Origin: Rhizobium sp. CB3090
Lineage (GTDB): Bacteria; Pseudomonadota; Alphaproteobacteria; Rhizobiales; Rhizobiaceae
Assembly (NCBI RefSeq): GCF_029714285.1
Contig: NZ_CP121662.1
Location: 2,294,001-2,358,000 of the forward strand
Length of the DNA: 64,000 bases
Reading direction: 5' to 3'
Part shown: positions 9,238-16,928 of the stretch, piece after piece
Layout: every line of letters begins with the position of its first letter
How positions within the stretch are numbered: the stretch's first letter is position 1
Translations under genes and position numbers: made by a program
The notes under the pieces: model-generated
What the model was told of the DNA's origin: nothing
Databases searched by the model: none
The model's input: only the letters and a program-made list of their open reading frames with translations

Positions 9238-10689
9238 GTGCTCAATGCTGTCCGCTATAAAAATTTTAAACGATATGATGACACCACGCTCGATCTCTCA
9301 AAACGGCTGACAATACTTGTTGGACCTAATAGCTCCGGTAAATCATCGCTGATCAAGGGTATACTTGCATTTAAACAAACCTATGGAGACCCTTCCGACC
9401 ACGCCGGTTTCGTCGCTCAAGGGCAATATGTGGATATCGGCAATTTTGTCGAATATGCCAAGGATCACGATATTAGCCGGAACACCACATTTGTTTTCTC
9501 GATCCGGACGGATGGCGCAGTCCGTCACTCGCTATTGGTAGAAGAAGCTTTCATCGAAATTGAGCATGCGAACGATCCTCAGACGGGACATGGACGAGTA
9601 GAATCCTACTCTCTATATCTGCCGGCTCCCAACAGTGGGGTAACAATCGATAACTATGCGGATTGCGAATGCGTAATACAATTCAAAAGGATGAATAAAA
9701 CGGATGAAAGCTTCAGGGTATCTTTCACTGAAGATTTTTATATCCTTCTTATCAACAAATTTAAGTTTATTGCTCCTGGTACTTCAAAGGTGGATTACCA
9801 AAAAATAAGCCAAGCGCTTAAACTGGGCGTGTTTCAAGGAAAGCGCGACAACAAGAATGGAATGAGTATTTCGCCCGAGCGCGAACCGCTGCGCGAGGAA
9901 TTTTTCAACTTTGTCTTTCCAGCCGAGCGATTTGTTCTGCTACCCCTTCACAATCAACTTTTCGAATCGCTAACTGAAGCGACGTACGCACTGGCTTCCC
10001 TTCGTGAAAAGCCAGTCCGGTCAATGACGCTGACAGACGAAAGAAGAGTTGTGGGTCCAACCGGGGCCCACACTGCCGCTGTTTACCATTATATGCGGCA
10101 GAGATCAGTTAAAGCCGGCAAACGCCAAGCGCGCATCAAAGATGACTACAACCGCTTGGACATGTGGCTTTCGCGCTTAAAGTTGGGGCGAGATATCGAA
10201 ATTAATAATTGGCGCGATCTTATCGACCTCAGGATGAAATCAAATGATGCCTCCCTCGCCAGCGACTCGGTTGTGGACGTTGGGGTCGGATTTTCTCAAG
10301 CCGCACCAATTCTAGTCCAGTTGGCCGCCATGCCTGACGATACAATGTTGATTGTCGAACAGCCGGAGCTTCACCTCTATCCCTGGTCTCAAACACGTCT
10401 CGGCGAAATTCTTTGCGAGGAGGCGCACCGAGGCAGAAAGCGCATTGTGCTTGAAACTCACAGCGAACACTTGATTCACGGAATTCAATTGCACGTCAGC
10501 AATGTTCGCGCGGGGAAGATTGAAGGGCTGAGACCAGAAGACGTGCAGATCGTCTACGTTTCCGGAGACTCTTCACTCTCGCAAATCACTCTTAACGAGT
10601 ACGGCGAATTCGTCTCAGATTGGCCAGACGGATTTTTCGATCAAACGCTTCGTGTATACAGAACACTCATTGAAAATAGAAACAAATGA
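9238..10689 (+). CDS. AAA-family ATPase with DUF3696 domain (OLD/RecF-like), putative defence component
   Basis: 483 residues from a GTG. The first residues (VRYKNFKRYDDTTLDLSKRL) are the RecF/SMC-like opening strand, Walker A is GPNSSGKSS near residue 30, the Walker B region is LIVEQPELHLYP near residue 377 and ETHSEHLI follows near 403. The last about 50 residues, with SLSQITLNEYGEFVSDWPDG and FFDQ, match DUF3696. There is no TOPRIM nuclease domain, unlike OLD or GajA, so an effector would have to come from a partner. The stop overlaps the start of the next gene by 4 bp, so they form one unit. The AT-rich base use next to a tRNA suggests horizontal transfer. Confidence 0.82.
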   Translation: MLNAVRYKNFKRYDDTTLDLSKRLTILVGPNSSGKSSLIKGILAFKQTYGDPSDHAGFVAQGQYVDIGNFVEYAKDHDISRNTTFVFSIRTDGAVRHSLLVEEAFIEIEHANDPQTGHGRVESYSLYLPAPNSGVTIDNYADCECVIQFKRMNKTDESFRVSFTEDFYILLINKFKFIAPGTSKVDYQKISQALKLGVFQGKRDNKNGMSISPEREPLREEFFNFVFPAERFVLLPLHNQLFESLTEATYALASLREKPVRSMTLTDERRVVGPTGAHTAAVYHYMRQRSVKAGKRQARIKDDYNRLDMWLSRLKLGRDIEINNWRDLIDLRMKSNDASLASDSVVDVGVGFSQAAPILVQLAAMPDDTMLIVEQPELHLYPWSQTRLGEILCEEAHRGRKRIVLETHSEHLIHGIQLHVSNVRAGKIEGLRPEDVQIVYVSGDSSLSQITLNEYGEFVSDWPDGFFDQTLRVYRTLIENRNK

Positions 10690-11591
10690 AGCCCGTAGTA
10701 GCGTCGGAAGTAAATTTTGTAAGAAATATTTTGATTGAAGCCGGCGGAGTGCCGACGAATTACTTACGATATATGCTCCTTCCAAATGAATTCGGGGAGA
10801 TTTTGAATACCGTTACAAATCCCTCATCAACTGAAGGTCAAATACTGTCGGGACTAATCAATGCCAGGGTTATTAACGCGGTAAATTCTTCGGATATGAC
10901 CAAGAATATTAAAGCAAATTTGGTCGATATTGATCCGAAGTATATCGAGTTATCACTCATGTGCGGAAAGCATTTCGTACATTTCATCGAAATTACTCAG
11001 AAAAATGCGAGTGAATTTTTAAAATATGATATAACAACACATCACGCTGATAACATTAATTACACTGATATATTGGGTGAGCACAAAACAAACGTAATAA
11101 AATCTTGGAATTTGGTAGACGGAGATACTCAATGTATTTCAGATCATGCGCTAAAATATTTAAATCATATAGCGTCAATTAAAATTTATGATCGATATTT
11201 TACGCCTCACGCATTGAAAGCTTTGGAAACATTATTCTCAAAATACGCCGGTATATTCGGAAAATTCCCCGGAAGCCTGAGTATATATTTAGGAGCGGGT
11301 CCATCGGGAGGCCTCAGTATCCCAGGCATCACGGGAGTAATGTCATCGTGGGTAGACGCATCGAAGTTACGCATACTAACGTCCAGCCGTGTTGGCAATT
11401 TGTTTGTACACGACAGAGTAATGCAGCTTGATAATGATTATACCTTTGAATTCACCGCAGGCTTGAACTGCTATTTTGAGAATGGTGGAAAGAACAGAAC
11501 AAGCACTGTACATCTTAGAAGCATAGTTGCGGATTATACTGAATTCGAAATCAAAGATCAGTCCGGTAACATTATAAAATTTCGTTTCTGA
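10686..11591 (+). CDS. Unrecognised protein coupled to the DUF3696 ATPase, possible PLD-like effector
   Basis: 301 residues, the most AT-rich gene in the window. No family was recognised with confidence. The N-terminal half (residues 1-165) shows no motif. The C-terminal half has IKIYDRYFTPHALKAL near 173 and, near 243, FVHDRVMQLDNDYTFEFTAG. The HDR-then-glycine arrangement is reminiscent of small phospholipase-D-like domains in MIT C-terminal and phage-defence proteins, but a full HxK pair is not visible, so this is only a hint. No signal peptide or membrane segment. The overlap with the ATPase gene (ATGA) argues that both proteins act together. Confidence 0.6.
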   Translation: MKPVVASEVNFVRNILIEAGGVPTNYLRYMLLPNEFGEILNTVTNPSSTEGQILSGLINARVINAVNSSDMTKNIKANLVDIDPKYIELSLMCGKHFVHFIEITQKNASEFLKYDITTHHADNINYTDILGEHKTNVIKSWNLVDGDTQCISDHALKYLNHIASIKIYDRYFTPHALKALETLFSKYAGIFGKFPGSLSIYLGAGPSGGLSIPGITGVMSSWVDASKLRILTSSRVGNLFVHDRVMQLDNDYTFEFTAGLNCYFENGGKNRTSTVHLRSIVADYTEFEIKDQSGNIIKFRF

Positions 11592-11869
11592 TCAACATTG
11601 TATTGCAACTCTCTTGAGACCAAAAGCTGGTGCAACCTAGTCCTTTGTTGACTCGGCTCCAATGCAAAGCAGAAAAGAATGAGTGAAACTATCCGCCACG
11701 GGGATATTGTGCGCACAAAGGGAATACGGTTGCGACGGTAAAAGCTGACGGCAGGCACCGTCTATCCAGCCCTCCACTCCCCCACCCCCATCCATGAACA
11801 AACCGTAACTTGCCCCTCCGCCCCTTGAGCGCGACACTTCCATCGCGCCGGATAACGGAGATGATAGAC

Positions 11870-12031
11870 ATGTCGAATTTGGAAATGCTTGTCAGACGCC
11901 GGATCGAAGATGAGCGGGCCAAGGGGACATCCCCGGAGCGGATAACGCAGCTCGTTCAGGAACTCTTCAACAGCATGGACGCCGCGCAGGCAAATGCTTC
12001 CCATGCGGTTTCGCGCGATCGGAATTCTTAG
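11870..12031 (+). CDS. Small hypothetical protein, 53 residues
   Basis: Start at the ATG with ggag nine bases upstream; an ATG three codons earlier is possible. The sequence (MSNLEMLVRRRIEDERAKGT...) is hydrophilic and helical, with no motif recognised. The IS630 element is inserted in its stop codon: the present TAG uses the first base of the element, whereas the empty site would read TAA. The encoded protein is therefore unchanged by the insertion. Confidence 0.5.
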   Translation: MSNLEMLVRRRIEDERAKGTSPERITQLVQELFNSMDAAQANASHAVSRDRNS

Positions 12032-12117
12032 AGCGCTTCCCTGACTGATTGAATCGAATTGCTTTTCAAATCACTTGCATTCTGATTCAACCTATCTGCC
12101 GATGGAGGTCGGCAGAT

Positions 12118-12480
12118 ATGTCGAAAGCCCTTTCCGTTGATCTTCGCATACGTGTGCTTGCCGCCGTCGATGGCGGAGCATCTCATAGGGAGGCAGCCGA
12201 GCGTTTTGGTGTGAGCGCAGCCAGCGTGAGCCGTTGGCGTAACCTGCAAATTCGGCATGGAAACGTTCGTCCCGGTCCGCTTGGTGGCGACCGCAGTTCC
12301 CATAAGATTGAAGCTCATGCCGATCTGATAATGGCTTGGCTTGCAGAGCACCGGGATGGGACGCTATTTGAGCTTCGTGACGCTCTTGCGGCCCAAGGCA
12401 TCATCGCGAGCAAGTCGGCCCTGCACCGGTTTCTCGTTCGGCACAACCAGACGCGCAAAAAAAGACTGGCCATGCGGTAG
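12118..12480 (+). CDS. IS630 transposase, orfA (DNA-binding part)
   Basis: 120 residues from the ATG at 12118 with ggagg upstream. It holds the helix-turn-helix region (GGASHREAAERFGVSAASVSR) that recognises the element's ends and the linker up to the frameshift. The run aaaaaaa at 12457-12463, in phase as AAA AAA A, is a standard -1 slippery site; without slippage translation stops at 12480. Confidence 0.85.
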   Translation: MSKALSVDLRIRVLAAVDGGASHREAAERFGVSAASVSRWRNLQIRHGNVRPGPLGGDRSSHKIEAHADLIMAWLAEHRDGTLFELRDALAAQGIIASKSALHRFLVRHNQTRKKRLAMR

Positions 12481-13064
12481 AGCAGAGCCGTCCGGACATC
12501 CTGGAAAAGCGGCAAGCCTGGTTCGAGGACCAACTCGATCTCGACCCGGAGCGGCTTGTGTTCATCGACGAGACCTGGACGGCAACCAATATGGCCCGCA
12601 CTCATGGACGATGCCGCAAGGGTGAGCGGTTGCGAATGGGGTTTCCGCATGGTCACCGCAAGACAACCACACTGGTTGCAGGCCTACGCAGCACGGGAAT
12701 AGTGGCACCGCTTGTCATCGACGGGCCGATCAACGGTGAGTGGTTCGAAGCCTATGTCGCTCAGGTCCTGCTTCCAACCTTGAAGCCGGGTGATGTCGTC
12801 ATTCTCGATAATCTATCCAGCCACAAACGACCGGCGGCGCGAGAGATGATCGAAGCGGCAGGTGCGACCATGATGTTCCTTCCGCCCTACAGCCCGGACT
12901 TCAATCCCATAGAAAAGGCCTTCTCCAAGCTGAAGGCACTCCTGCGAAAAGCTGCCGAGAGAACCGTAACCGGTCTATGGGATCGCATCGGCAAGCTGAT
13001 TGGGCGGGTCGACCCACAAGAGGCCCGAAACTACTTCAACTCATGTGGATACGATCCAGCATGA
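12462..13064 (+). CDS. IS630 transposase, orfB (DDE catalytic part, made by -1 frameshift)
   Basis: Read from the slippery A7 in the -1 frame, the sequence continues KTGHAVEQSRPDILEKRQAW and on through the RNase-H-like catalytic domain. The DDE residues are D in VFIDETW, D in VILDNLSSHK and E in DFNPIEKAFSKLK, with the LPPYSPDFNPIE block that is diagnostic for the family. A separate internal ATG start at 12558 would miss the first catalytic Asp context, so the fusion product is the likely enzyme. Confidence 0.85.
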   Translation, partial: KTGHAVEQSRPDILEKRQAWFEDQLDLDPERLVFIDETWTATNMARTHGRCRKGERLRMGFPHGHRKTTTLVAGLRSTGIVAPLVIDGPINGEWFEAYVAQVLLPTLKPGDVVILDNLSSHKRPAAREMIEAAGATMMFLPPYSPDFNPIEKAFSKLKALLRKAAERTVTGLWDRIGKLIGRVDPQEARNYFNSCGYDPA

Positions 13065-13298
13065 ATGGGAAACGCTCTAAGCCGGATTGCGCATCTATCA
13101 CCTCGCCGGCCCGAAGCTTGATATCTTCGCGCCGGCGCTCTCCTTCGAAGTTGCTTCGGCTCTATCATCCGATCTGACTGCCAACGCGAAAACATTTCCC
13201 GCACCGTGTCGGAAATGCAGCCTATCTTCCGTCCTTGGGCGAGAACGGCGATGCCGTAATCTGCATCGCCGAATAGTCGAAAAACGGAGGATATCGAC

Positions 13299-13712
13299 AT
13301 GGGCAAGACAATCGCAATCTGCATCGCCAGATTGATCTTCGGCGCCGTCTTCGTGATGGCGGCCGCCTTTAAATTCGCCGACATGCAATCGACGGCAGGC
13401 TATATAGCCTCGGCCGGTTTCCCGCTTTCCCTATTCCTCGCCTGGATCGCCGCCTTCTTCGAAAGCGCTCTGGCGATCTGCCTGCTGACGGGGGCTTTCT
13501 TCTCGGAAGCCGCGCTGCTTGCCGGCATCTACGTCATCTTCCTTGCCTTCAGCTTCCATGGACCAAGCCGCTGGAGCGGCAATCAGGCGGAATTCGGCTT
13601 CTTCGTCGATCATTTCACCTTCCTCGCCGGCCTGCTGTTTGCGGCGGTTCACGGCCCCGGAGAAAGACTGGCCGTGCGCATCGGCATGTTGCGATCAGAT
13701 ACCGGCATCTGA
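13299..13712 (+). CDS. DoxX-family integral membrane protein
   Basis: 137 residues with four hydrophobic helices, starting at an ATG with ggagg upstream. The opening IARLIFGAVFVMAAAFKFAD and the following SAGFP and FFESALAICLL match the DoxX-like family, small inner-membrane proteins linked to thiol and redox stress. The role here is not known. It precedes arsC by 180 bp on the same strand, which may or may not mean co-transcription. The 221 bp between the IS element and this gene hold nothing recognisable. Confidence 0.75.
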   Translation: MGKTIAICIARLIFGAVFVMAAAFKFADMQSTAGYIASAGFPLSLFLAWIAAFFESALAICLLTGAFFSEAALLAGIYVIFLAFSFHGPSRWSGNQAEFGFFVDHFTFLAGLLFAAVHGPGERLAVRIGMLRSDTGI

Positions 13713-13892
13713 TCGCAGCCGCTTTCTTCAAGAGTGACGCATCTTTCGCCCTATAGTGTATAGTCGCTGCTGCGATGCTTCCGACGGTTGGCGCGCCTCC
13801 TGAAAAGGGTGGCTGCGCCCGCCATCCGGAAATCCGCGTATCGCCTGCCATGACCGTCACCCGCTTGACACGATACATGGGGAGAAAGCGCA

Positions 13893-14414
13893 ATGAGCGA
13901 TGATCGCGTCTATAATGTTCTGTTCCTCTGCACGGGCAATTCCGCCCGTTCAATCCTGGCTGAATCGATCTTGAACACCGAAGGCAAGGGCCGCTTCCGC
14001 GCCTTTTCGGCCGGCAGTTCTCCCAAGGGAAAGATAAACCCCTGGGCCGTCAGGACACTGGATGCCTTCGGCTACCCCTCCTCCGGCTTCGCTTCGAAAA
14101 GCTGGGATGTCTTTGCCGAACCGGGCGCGCCGCAGATGGATTTCATCATTACCGTCTGTGACGACGCGGCAGGGGAAGCCTGTCCGGTATGGCCCGGCCA
14201 TCCTGCTTCTGCGCATTGGGGCATCGAGGACCCCTCCACCGTCGAAGGTTCCGAACTGGACAAAGGCCGCGCCTTTGCGCAGGCAGCTCGTTACCTGAAA
14301 AACCGGATCATGCTTTTGGTCAACCTGCCGGTCGCATCGATCGACCGGCTGGCACTGGAAGCGCATCTGCTCGAGATCGGCCAGATAGAAGGCTCGACAT
14401 CGCTGCGGACCTGA
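13893..14414 (+). CDS. arsC: Arsenate reductase, low-molecular-weight phosphatase type
   Basis: 173 residues. The P-loop CTGNSARS with nucleophile Cys at residue 14 is placed as in ArsC of the LMW-PTP fold, and the later residues CDDAAGEACPVWPGHPASAHWG carry further cysteines for reduction. It converts arsenate to arsenite in the cytoplasm at the cost of thioredoxin or glutaredoxin. No arsenite pump, ArsR regulator or ArsH lies beside it, so it is an isolated reductase or could have another phosphatase role. The start ATG has gagaaag upstream. Confidence 0.82.
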   Translation: MSDDRVYNVLFLCTGNSARSILAESILNTEGKGRFRAFSAGSSPKGKINPWAVRTLDAFGYPSSGFASKSWDVFAEPGAPQMDFIITVCDDAAGEACPVWPGHPASAHWGIEDPSTVEGSELDKGRAFAQAARYLKNRIMLLVNLPVASIDRLALEAHLLEIGQIEGSTSLRT

Positions 14415-14430
14415 GCGGAACGCCGCGGCT

Positions 14431-14444
14431 TTGATTTCGGTCAA
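14431..14444. promoter_or_regulatory. FixK/FNR-like box upstream of the cyd cluster
   Basis: TTGAT-ttcg-GTCAA differs at one base from the consensus TTGAT-N4-ATCAA bound by FixK/FNR/Anr proteins. It extends to the imperfect palindrome ctttga-tttcgg-tcaaag. It lies about 150 bp before the regulator gene that opens the cytochrome bd cluster, which is a typical target for low-oxygen control. It also lies 17 bp behind arsC. Confidence 0.6.
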
Positions 14445-14548
14445 AGCTCGCGCGCGCCAAACCCTCCATGATCGGAGCATCGAAGCTTGCTCGCGCGGAT
14501 TGACGCATGGATGACATACCGATTGCAAAGTGGGCCGGCTTACAAATA

Positions 14549-14578
14549 CAGTGATTTCAGAAATTTCTGAAATCACTG
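14549..14578. promoter_or_regulatory. 30-bp perfect palindrome, operator before the GbsR/MarR gene
   Basis: Left arm cagtgatttcagaaa and right arm tttctgaaatcactg are exact reverse complements with no spacer. The palindrome ends 16 bp before the start codon at 14595, so a bound protein would block ribosome or polymerase access. It is best read as the autoregulatory site of the GbsR/MarR regulator that follows. Confidence 0.75.
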
Positions 14579-14594
14579 ATAATGAGGTATAGCC

Positions 14595-15170
14595 ATGAAT
14601 CTTCCGCCTCTCGTACAATCCTTCGTGCTTCATTTTGGGGAAATGGGTTCGCGCTGGGGCATCAACCGCACGGTTGGGCAGATCTATGCCCTGCTCTTCG
14701 TCTCCCCGACACCCGTTTGCGCCGAGGAGATCGTCGAAGCCCTTGGCATTTCCCGCTCGAACGTCTCCATGAGCCTGCGCGAATTGCAGGCCTGGAACCT
14801 CGTGCTCCTCAAACACAAGCCGGACGACCGCCGCGACTTCTTCACGACGCCGGATGATGTCTGGCAGATCCTGCGCACGCTCGCCGAAGAGCGTAAGAAG
14901 CGCGAGATCGACCCTACCCTTTCGATGCTACGCGAAATCCTGATGCAACAGCCGGCAAGCGACGCCGAACGCCATGCGCAGGCACGGATGGGCGAGATGT
15001 ACGGCCTGATCGAGCGCCTGACCAACTGGTACGAGGACGTCAAGCAGTTGGAAACCGAGCGGCTTGCGACCCTTCTGCTGCTCGGCTCGAAGGTGACGAA
15101 GCTGCTGGAGGCGAAGGACCGCGTCGTCTCGCTCGGCCGCCGCCGCTCCAAGACGGCGCAAGAGGATTGA
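14595..15170 (+). CDS. GbsR/MarR-family transcriptional regulator of the cyd operon
   Basis: 191 residues. The N-terminal winged helix contains GQIYALLFVSPTPVCAEEIV and LGISRSNVSMSLRELQ, the recognition region of GbsR-type MarR proteins, followed by the wing KHKPDDRRDFF. The C-terminal half is helical and probably dimerises. The stop is 3 bp before cydD, so it is the first gene of the cyd operon and a likely local regulator of it. The signal it senses is not visible; no cysteine cluster or haem site is evident. Confidence 0.82.
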   Translation: MNLPPLVQSFVLHFGEMGSRWGINRTVGQIYALLFVSPTPVCAEEIVEALGISRSNVSMSLRELQAWNLVLLKHKPDDRRDFFTTPDDVWQILRTLAEERKKREIDPTLSMLREILMQQPASDAERHAQARMGEMYGLIERLTNWYEDVKQLETERLATLLLLGSKVTKLLEAKDRVVSLGRRRSKTAQED

Positions 15171-15173
15171 ACA

Positions 15174-16928
15174 ATGACGACGGCTTTCTTTGATCCCGAC
15201 CTCACGCCGGAAGAAATACAGCCGACCGTGCCCGATGCCGTGCCTGCCGCGAAGCGAAATCGGCCAGGCCGGCCACGAAAGCCGGCGGGGCTTTTGCTGG
15301 CCGCGGGCCTGCAGACCGCGGCAGCGCTGATCTGGATTCCGCAAGCAGCCCTCCTCGCCTTCAGCGTCGGCGTCATAAGCGATGGCGGCAATACGATGGA
15401 CGTGGCGTTTGCAGCGCTGGCGATATTGGCGCTCGGCTTCGTTCGCGCCGCCCTCGATGCCGCCGGCGGACGCGTCGCCTTCCGCACGGCAAGAGGCGAG
15501 CTGACATCGCGACGCAATCGCGCCGTTGCTGCACTTGCGGCCCGATCGCCGCTCGATATCGGCAAGCCGGCCTCCGGTCTCGCGGCAAGCGTCGTCGGAG
15601 AACAGGCAGAGGCGATCGTCCCCTATCTCGCCCGTTTCCAGCCGGTGCGCATGAAGGCAAGCGCGGTGCCGCTCGTCACCCTCGCCTGCGTCCTTACGAT
15701 TTCCTGGGTTGCGGGTCTTATCCTGCTTGTCTCGGCACCACTTATCCCGATTTTCATGGCTTTGATCGGCTGGCGCGCCAAGGCTGCCAGCGAAAAGCAA
15801 CTGGCCGAAACCGGCGGCCTCAACGCTTTTCTGCTCGACCGCCTGCGCGGGCTTGCGACGATCCGGGCGCTCGGCGCCGTCGATGTCACGGCCATACGAT
15901 TGCGCGCCGATGCGGATTCCCTGCGACGGCGTACGATGGCGGTATTGAAGATCGCCTTTCTATCCTCTGCCGTTCTCGAGCTTTTCGCTGCCCTGGGCGT
16001 TGCGGCAACCGCCGTCTACATCGGCTTCAGCCTGTTGGGGTCGATCGATATCGGCATGTGGCACGGCCGGCTGACGCTGACGCAGGGGCTTTTCATCCTC
16101 CTGCTCGCGCCGGCCTTTTTCGAACCCTTGCGCGAATTCTCAGCCGTTTGGCACGATCGCGCCAATGGCGAAGCGGCGCTTGCGGCACTCGACGCTCTCT
16201 CCTCGCAAGGATCTGCGATTCTCGATGGCGATGAACAAGATGTCAGCGACAGCCGGATGGTGCCTGCTGCTCCCTCCGTAGAGATCGACGGGCTTGTTTT
16301 CCGCTACACACCGGATCGTCCGGCCGCGATCGGCAACCTCTGTCTCGATGTTGCCGCCGGAGAACATGTTGCGCTTTGGGGCGCCAGCGGCTCCGGCAAG
16401 ACCACTATCCTCTCTCTGATCGCAGGGCTCGCGCCACGGGAGGCTGGTATGATCAGGATCGGCGGCATCCCGCTGGCGGATAATAATGCCGCCTCCCTTC
16501 GCCGTCGCATGGCCTGGATCGGACAACGGCCGCATATTTTCTCTGGCAGCCTGAAGCGAAATGTCAGCCTCGGCCGCGCGGATATCGACGACAGCGCCAT
16601 CGAAGACGCACTTCGTACCGTGCGGCTGGACAGCGTGATTGCTGCGAACGAGATCGCCGCGGTCGGCGAAAGCGGTTTAGGCCTTTCCGGCGGCGAAGCG
16701 CTGCGGCTGGCGCTGGCCCGCGTGGCCGCCAACCACGAGGCCGGCATCATCCTCGCCGACGAGCCGACCGCCCACCTCGACGCCGTCACAGCCGCCGAGG
16801 TGACCGAAGCTTTGCTGGCGCTGGCAAAGGGCCGGACACTGATCGTCGCAACACACGATCCGCTGCTTGCATCACGCCTCAACCGCACCATCCGGCTTGA
16901 AACACAGCACAAGGAGATTGCCGCATGA
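15174..16928 (+). CDS. cydD: Thiol reductant ABC exporter subunit CydD
   Basis: 584 residues: six membrane helices (about 30-330) and a C-terminal ABC module with Walker A GASGSGKTT, signature LGLSGGEALRLALARV and Walker B IILADEPTAHLD. With CydC it forms the inner-membrane heterodimer that moves glutathione and cysteine to the periplasm, needed for assembly of cytochrome bd. The N-terminus has a basic stretch (AAKRNRPGRPRKPAG). The gene overlaps cydC by 4 bp. Confidence 0.9.
   Translation: MTTAFFDPDLTPEEIQPTVPDAVPAAKRNRPGRPRKPAGLLLAAGLQTAAALIWIPQAALLAFSVGVISDGGNTMDVAFAALAILALGFVRAALDAAGGRVAFRTARGELTSRRNRAVAALAARSPLDIGKPASGLAASVVGEQAEAIVPYLARFQPVRMKASAVPLVTLACVLTISWVAGLILLVSAPLIPIFMALIGWRAKAASEKQLAETGGLNAFLLDRLRGLATIRALGAVDVTAIRLRADADSLRRRTMAVLKIAFLSSAVLELFAALGVAATAVYIGFSLLGSIDIGMWHGRLTLTQGLFILLLAPAFFEPLREFSAVWHDRANGEAALAALDALSSQGSAILDGDEQDVSDSRMVPAAPSVEIDGLVFRYTPDRPAAIGNLCLDVAAGEHVALWGASGSGKTTILSLIAGLAPREAGMIRIGGIPLADNNAASLRRRMAWIGQRPHIFSGSLKRNVSLGRADIDDSAIEDALRTVRLDSVIAANEIAAVGESGLGLSGGEALRLALARVAANHEAGIILADEPTAHLDAVTAAEVTEALLALAKGRTLIVATHDPLLASRLNRTIRLETQHKEIAA

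Larger units (their letters stand above)
12031..13077 (+). mobile_element. IS630-family insertion sequence, apparently intact
   Basis: 1047 bp. Terminal inverted repeats begin gagcgcttccc (left) and gagcgtttccc (right, read inward), with patchy similarity for another 15 bases. The TA dinucleotides at 12029-12030 and 13078-13079 are the target duplication expected for IS630/Tc1-type transposition. It carries orfA and orfB joined by a probable -1 frameshift. All three acidic catalytic residues are present, so the element may be active. Confidence 0.88.

Noticed and set aside
8727..12030. Attachment-site repeat of the tRNA-Arg 3' end marking an integrated island
   Set aside because: No second copy of ttcgaatcctgtcgggtgc was found downstream and no integrase gene is present, so integration at this tRNA remains unproven.
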